Below the pieces are notes generated by a model. The model saw nothing but the letters and a program-made list of their open reading frames with translations, ran no database searches and had not been told where the DNA came from. Below, one piece after another: positions 5,394 through 5,645 of a stretch of DNA of 5,645 nt. A program made the position numbers and the translations under genes. The DNA comes from CAYUNA01 sp047629355 (GTDB lineage Bacteria; Bacteroidota; Bacteroidia; Chitinophagales; Saprospiraceae), in the NCBI GenBank assembly GCA_047629355.1, contig JBLHWU010000323.1, forward strand, positions 1-5,645. Reading direction: 5' to 3'. Numbering within the stretch: the stretch's first letter is position 1; each line of letters starts with the position of its first letter.

Positions 5394-5443
5394 AAAAAAC
5401 TGCTAGCAAAACGCAATTCGTCTTACCAGCAGTTCTATTTTTT
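5392..5443. terminator. Bidirectional rho-independent terminator between kinase and thrS
   Basis: AACTGCT (5398-5404) pairs with AGCAGTT (5428-5434). An inner short stem, ACG 5411-5413 with CGT 5419-5421, closes a five-base loop. A run of eight A (5392-5399) overlaps the left side and six T (5438-5443) follow the right. Read on the minus strand the stem is followed directly by eight T, a strong terminator for thrS; read on the plus strand it serves the kinase gene, whose stop codon TAA (5391-5393) overlaps the A-run. Confidence 0.7.
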
Positions 5444-5508
5444 AAATAAACAATTAATTTTCAAAATCGTTCACGCTCGTGTTCTGTGTGCAGAAAATCA
5501 TGCATCGT

Positions 5509-5645
5509 CTACAACAAGTTCTTGAAAAACTCGCCAAATTCCACAATTGACATCTTCCCTTTATCACCACCTTCTTCGCCACGTTGCCGCACCGAAACCA
5601 TACCGTCCGCTTCCTCCTGCTCTCCAACAATCAACATAAATGGTA
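5509..5645 (-). CDS. thrS: Threonyl-tRNA synthetase, C-terminal end (partial)
   Basis: These are the last 44 codons of a minus-strand gene that enters from the right edge of the window. In other organisms ThrS joins threonine to tRNA-Thr in the cytoplasm, and its C-terminal domain reads the anticodon. The visible end matches that domain: P-F-M-L-I-V-G-E-Q-E (ThrS proteins typically have PYMLVVGEKE here), then GMVSVRQRGEEGGDKGKMSI, corresponding to the family's 'G-x-V-S-V-R...G-x-M' segment, then the final helix VEFGEFFKNLL. The stop is TAG (5509-5511). The catalytic and editing domains are outside the window. It is convergent with the kinase gene, with a stem-loop terminator between them. After the TAG the frame stays open for 15 more codons before a TGA at 5461-5463, which I regard as chance. 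Confidence 0.85.
   Translation of the reverse strand, partial: PFMLIVGEQEEADGMVSVRQRGEEGGDKGKMSIVEFGEFFKNLL

Noticed and set aside
5224..5409. Minus-strand 61-codon frame overlapping the kinase end and the terminator
   Set aside because: It runs through the terminator stem and the conserved G2 box of the kinase; no independent support.
5461..5508. In-frame extension after the thrS stop (15 codons to a TGA, containing MHDFLHTEHERERF)
   Set aside because: ThrS already ends at a normal position for the family, the extension has no known counterpart, and short open stretches after a stop are expected by chance.

Overview
The window looks like chromosomal DNA of a Bacteroidota bacterium. Evidence: an AT-rich sequence, a FecR-type anti-sigma tail followed by a TonB-dependent receptor with an STN domain and a carboxypeptidase-regulatory-like domain, a head-GIN (DUF2807) secreted protein, a histidine kinase with the H-box style common in this phylum, and one TAnnTTTG promoter motif. 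A member of the Saprospiria or Cytophagia would fit, but the class cannot be fixed from this sequence.

Layout from left to right. The end of a fecR-like gene (+, 1-186) is followed by a 107-bp gap holding a small palindrome. Next comes a full-length but broken outer-membrane TonB-dependent receptor gene (+, 294-2934). All its domains are recognisable in order (signal peptide, STN, carboxypeptidase-regulatory-like, plug, beta-barrel, terminal Phe). Two one-base deletions in homopolymers and four in-frame stop codons interrupt it, so I call it a pseudogene. A roughly 100-bp nested palindrome, probably a bidirectional terminator, separates it from a convergent gene for a secreted DUF2807 protein (-, 3038-3733) built from seven G-S-G-D-type repeats.

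The 307-bp divergent intergenic region (3734-4040) is rich in possible regulatory structure: three copies of TTCGATTG, two overlapping inverted repeats, three tandem GTTAA-type hexamers exactly 11 bp apart, and a TACATTTG promoter motif only 5 nt before the next start codon. It leads into an intact membrane histidine kinase (+, 4041-5393) with no response regulator beside it. A second stem-loop with A and T runs on either side separates the kinase from the C-terminus of threonyl-tRNA synthetase (thrS, -, 5509 to beyond the window end).

How the genes relate. FecR plus an STN receptor is the standard cell-surface signalling arrangement controlling TonB-dependent uptake, but here the receptor half appears dead. 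The kinase and the DUF2807 protein are divergently transcribed and may share control through the intergenic sites; this is inference. I found no CRISPR array, RNA gene, insertion sequence or phage gene, and no clearly new system. The points most worth a second look are the degraded receptor, the slippery A10 tract that lies exactly in register with its frame change, and the kinase promoter region.
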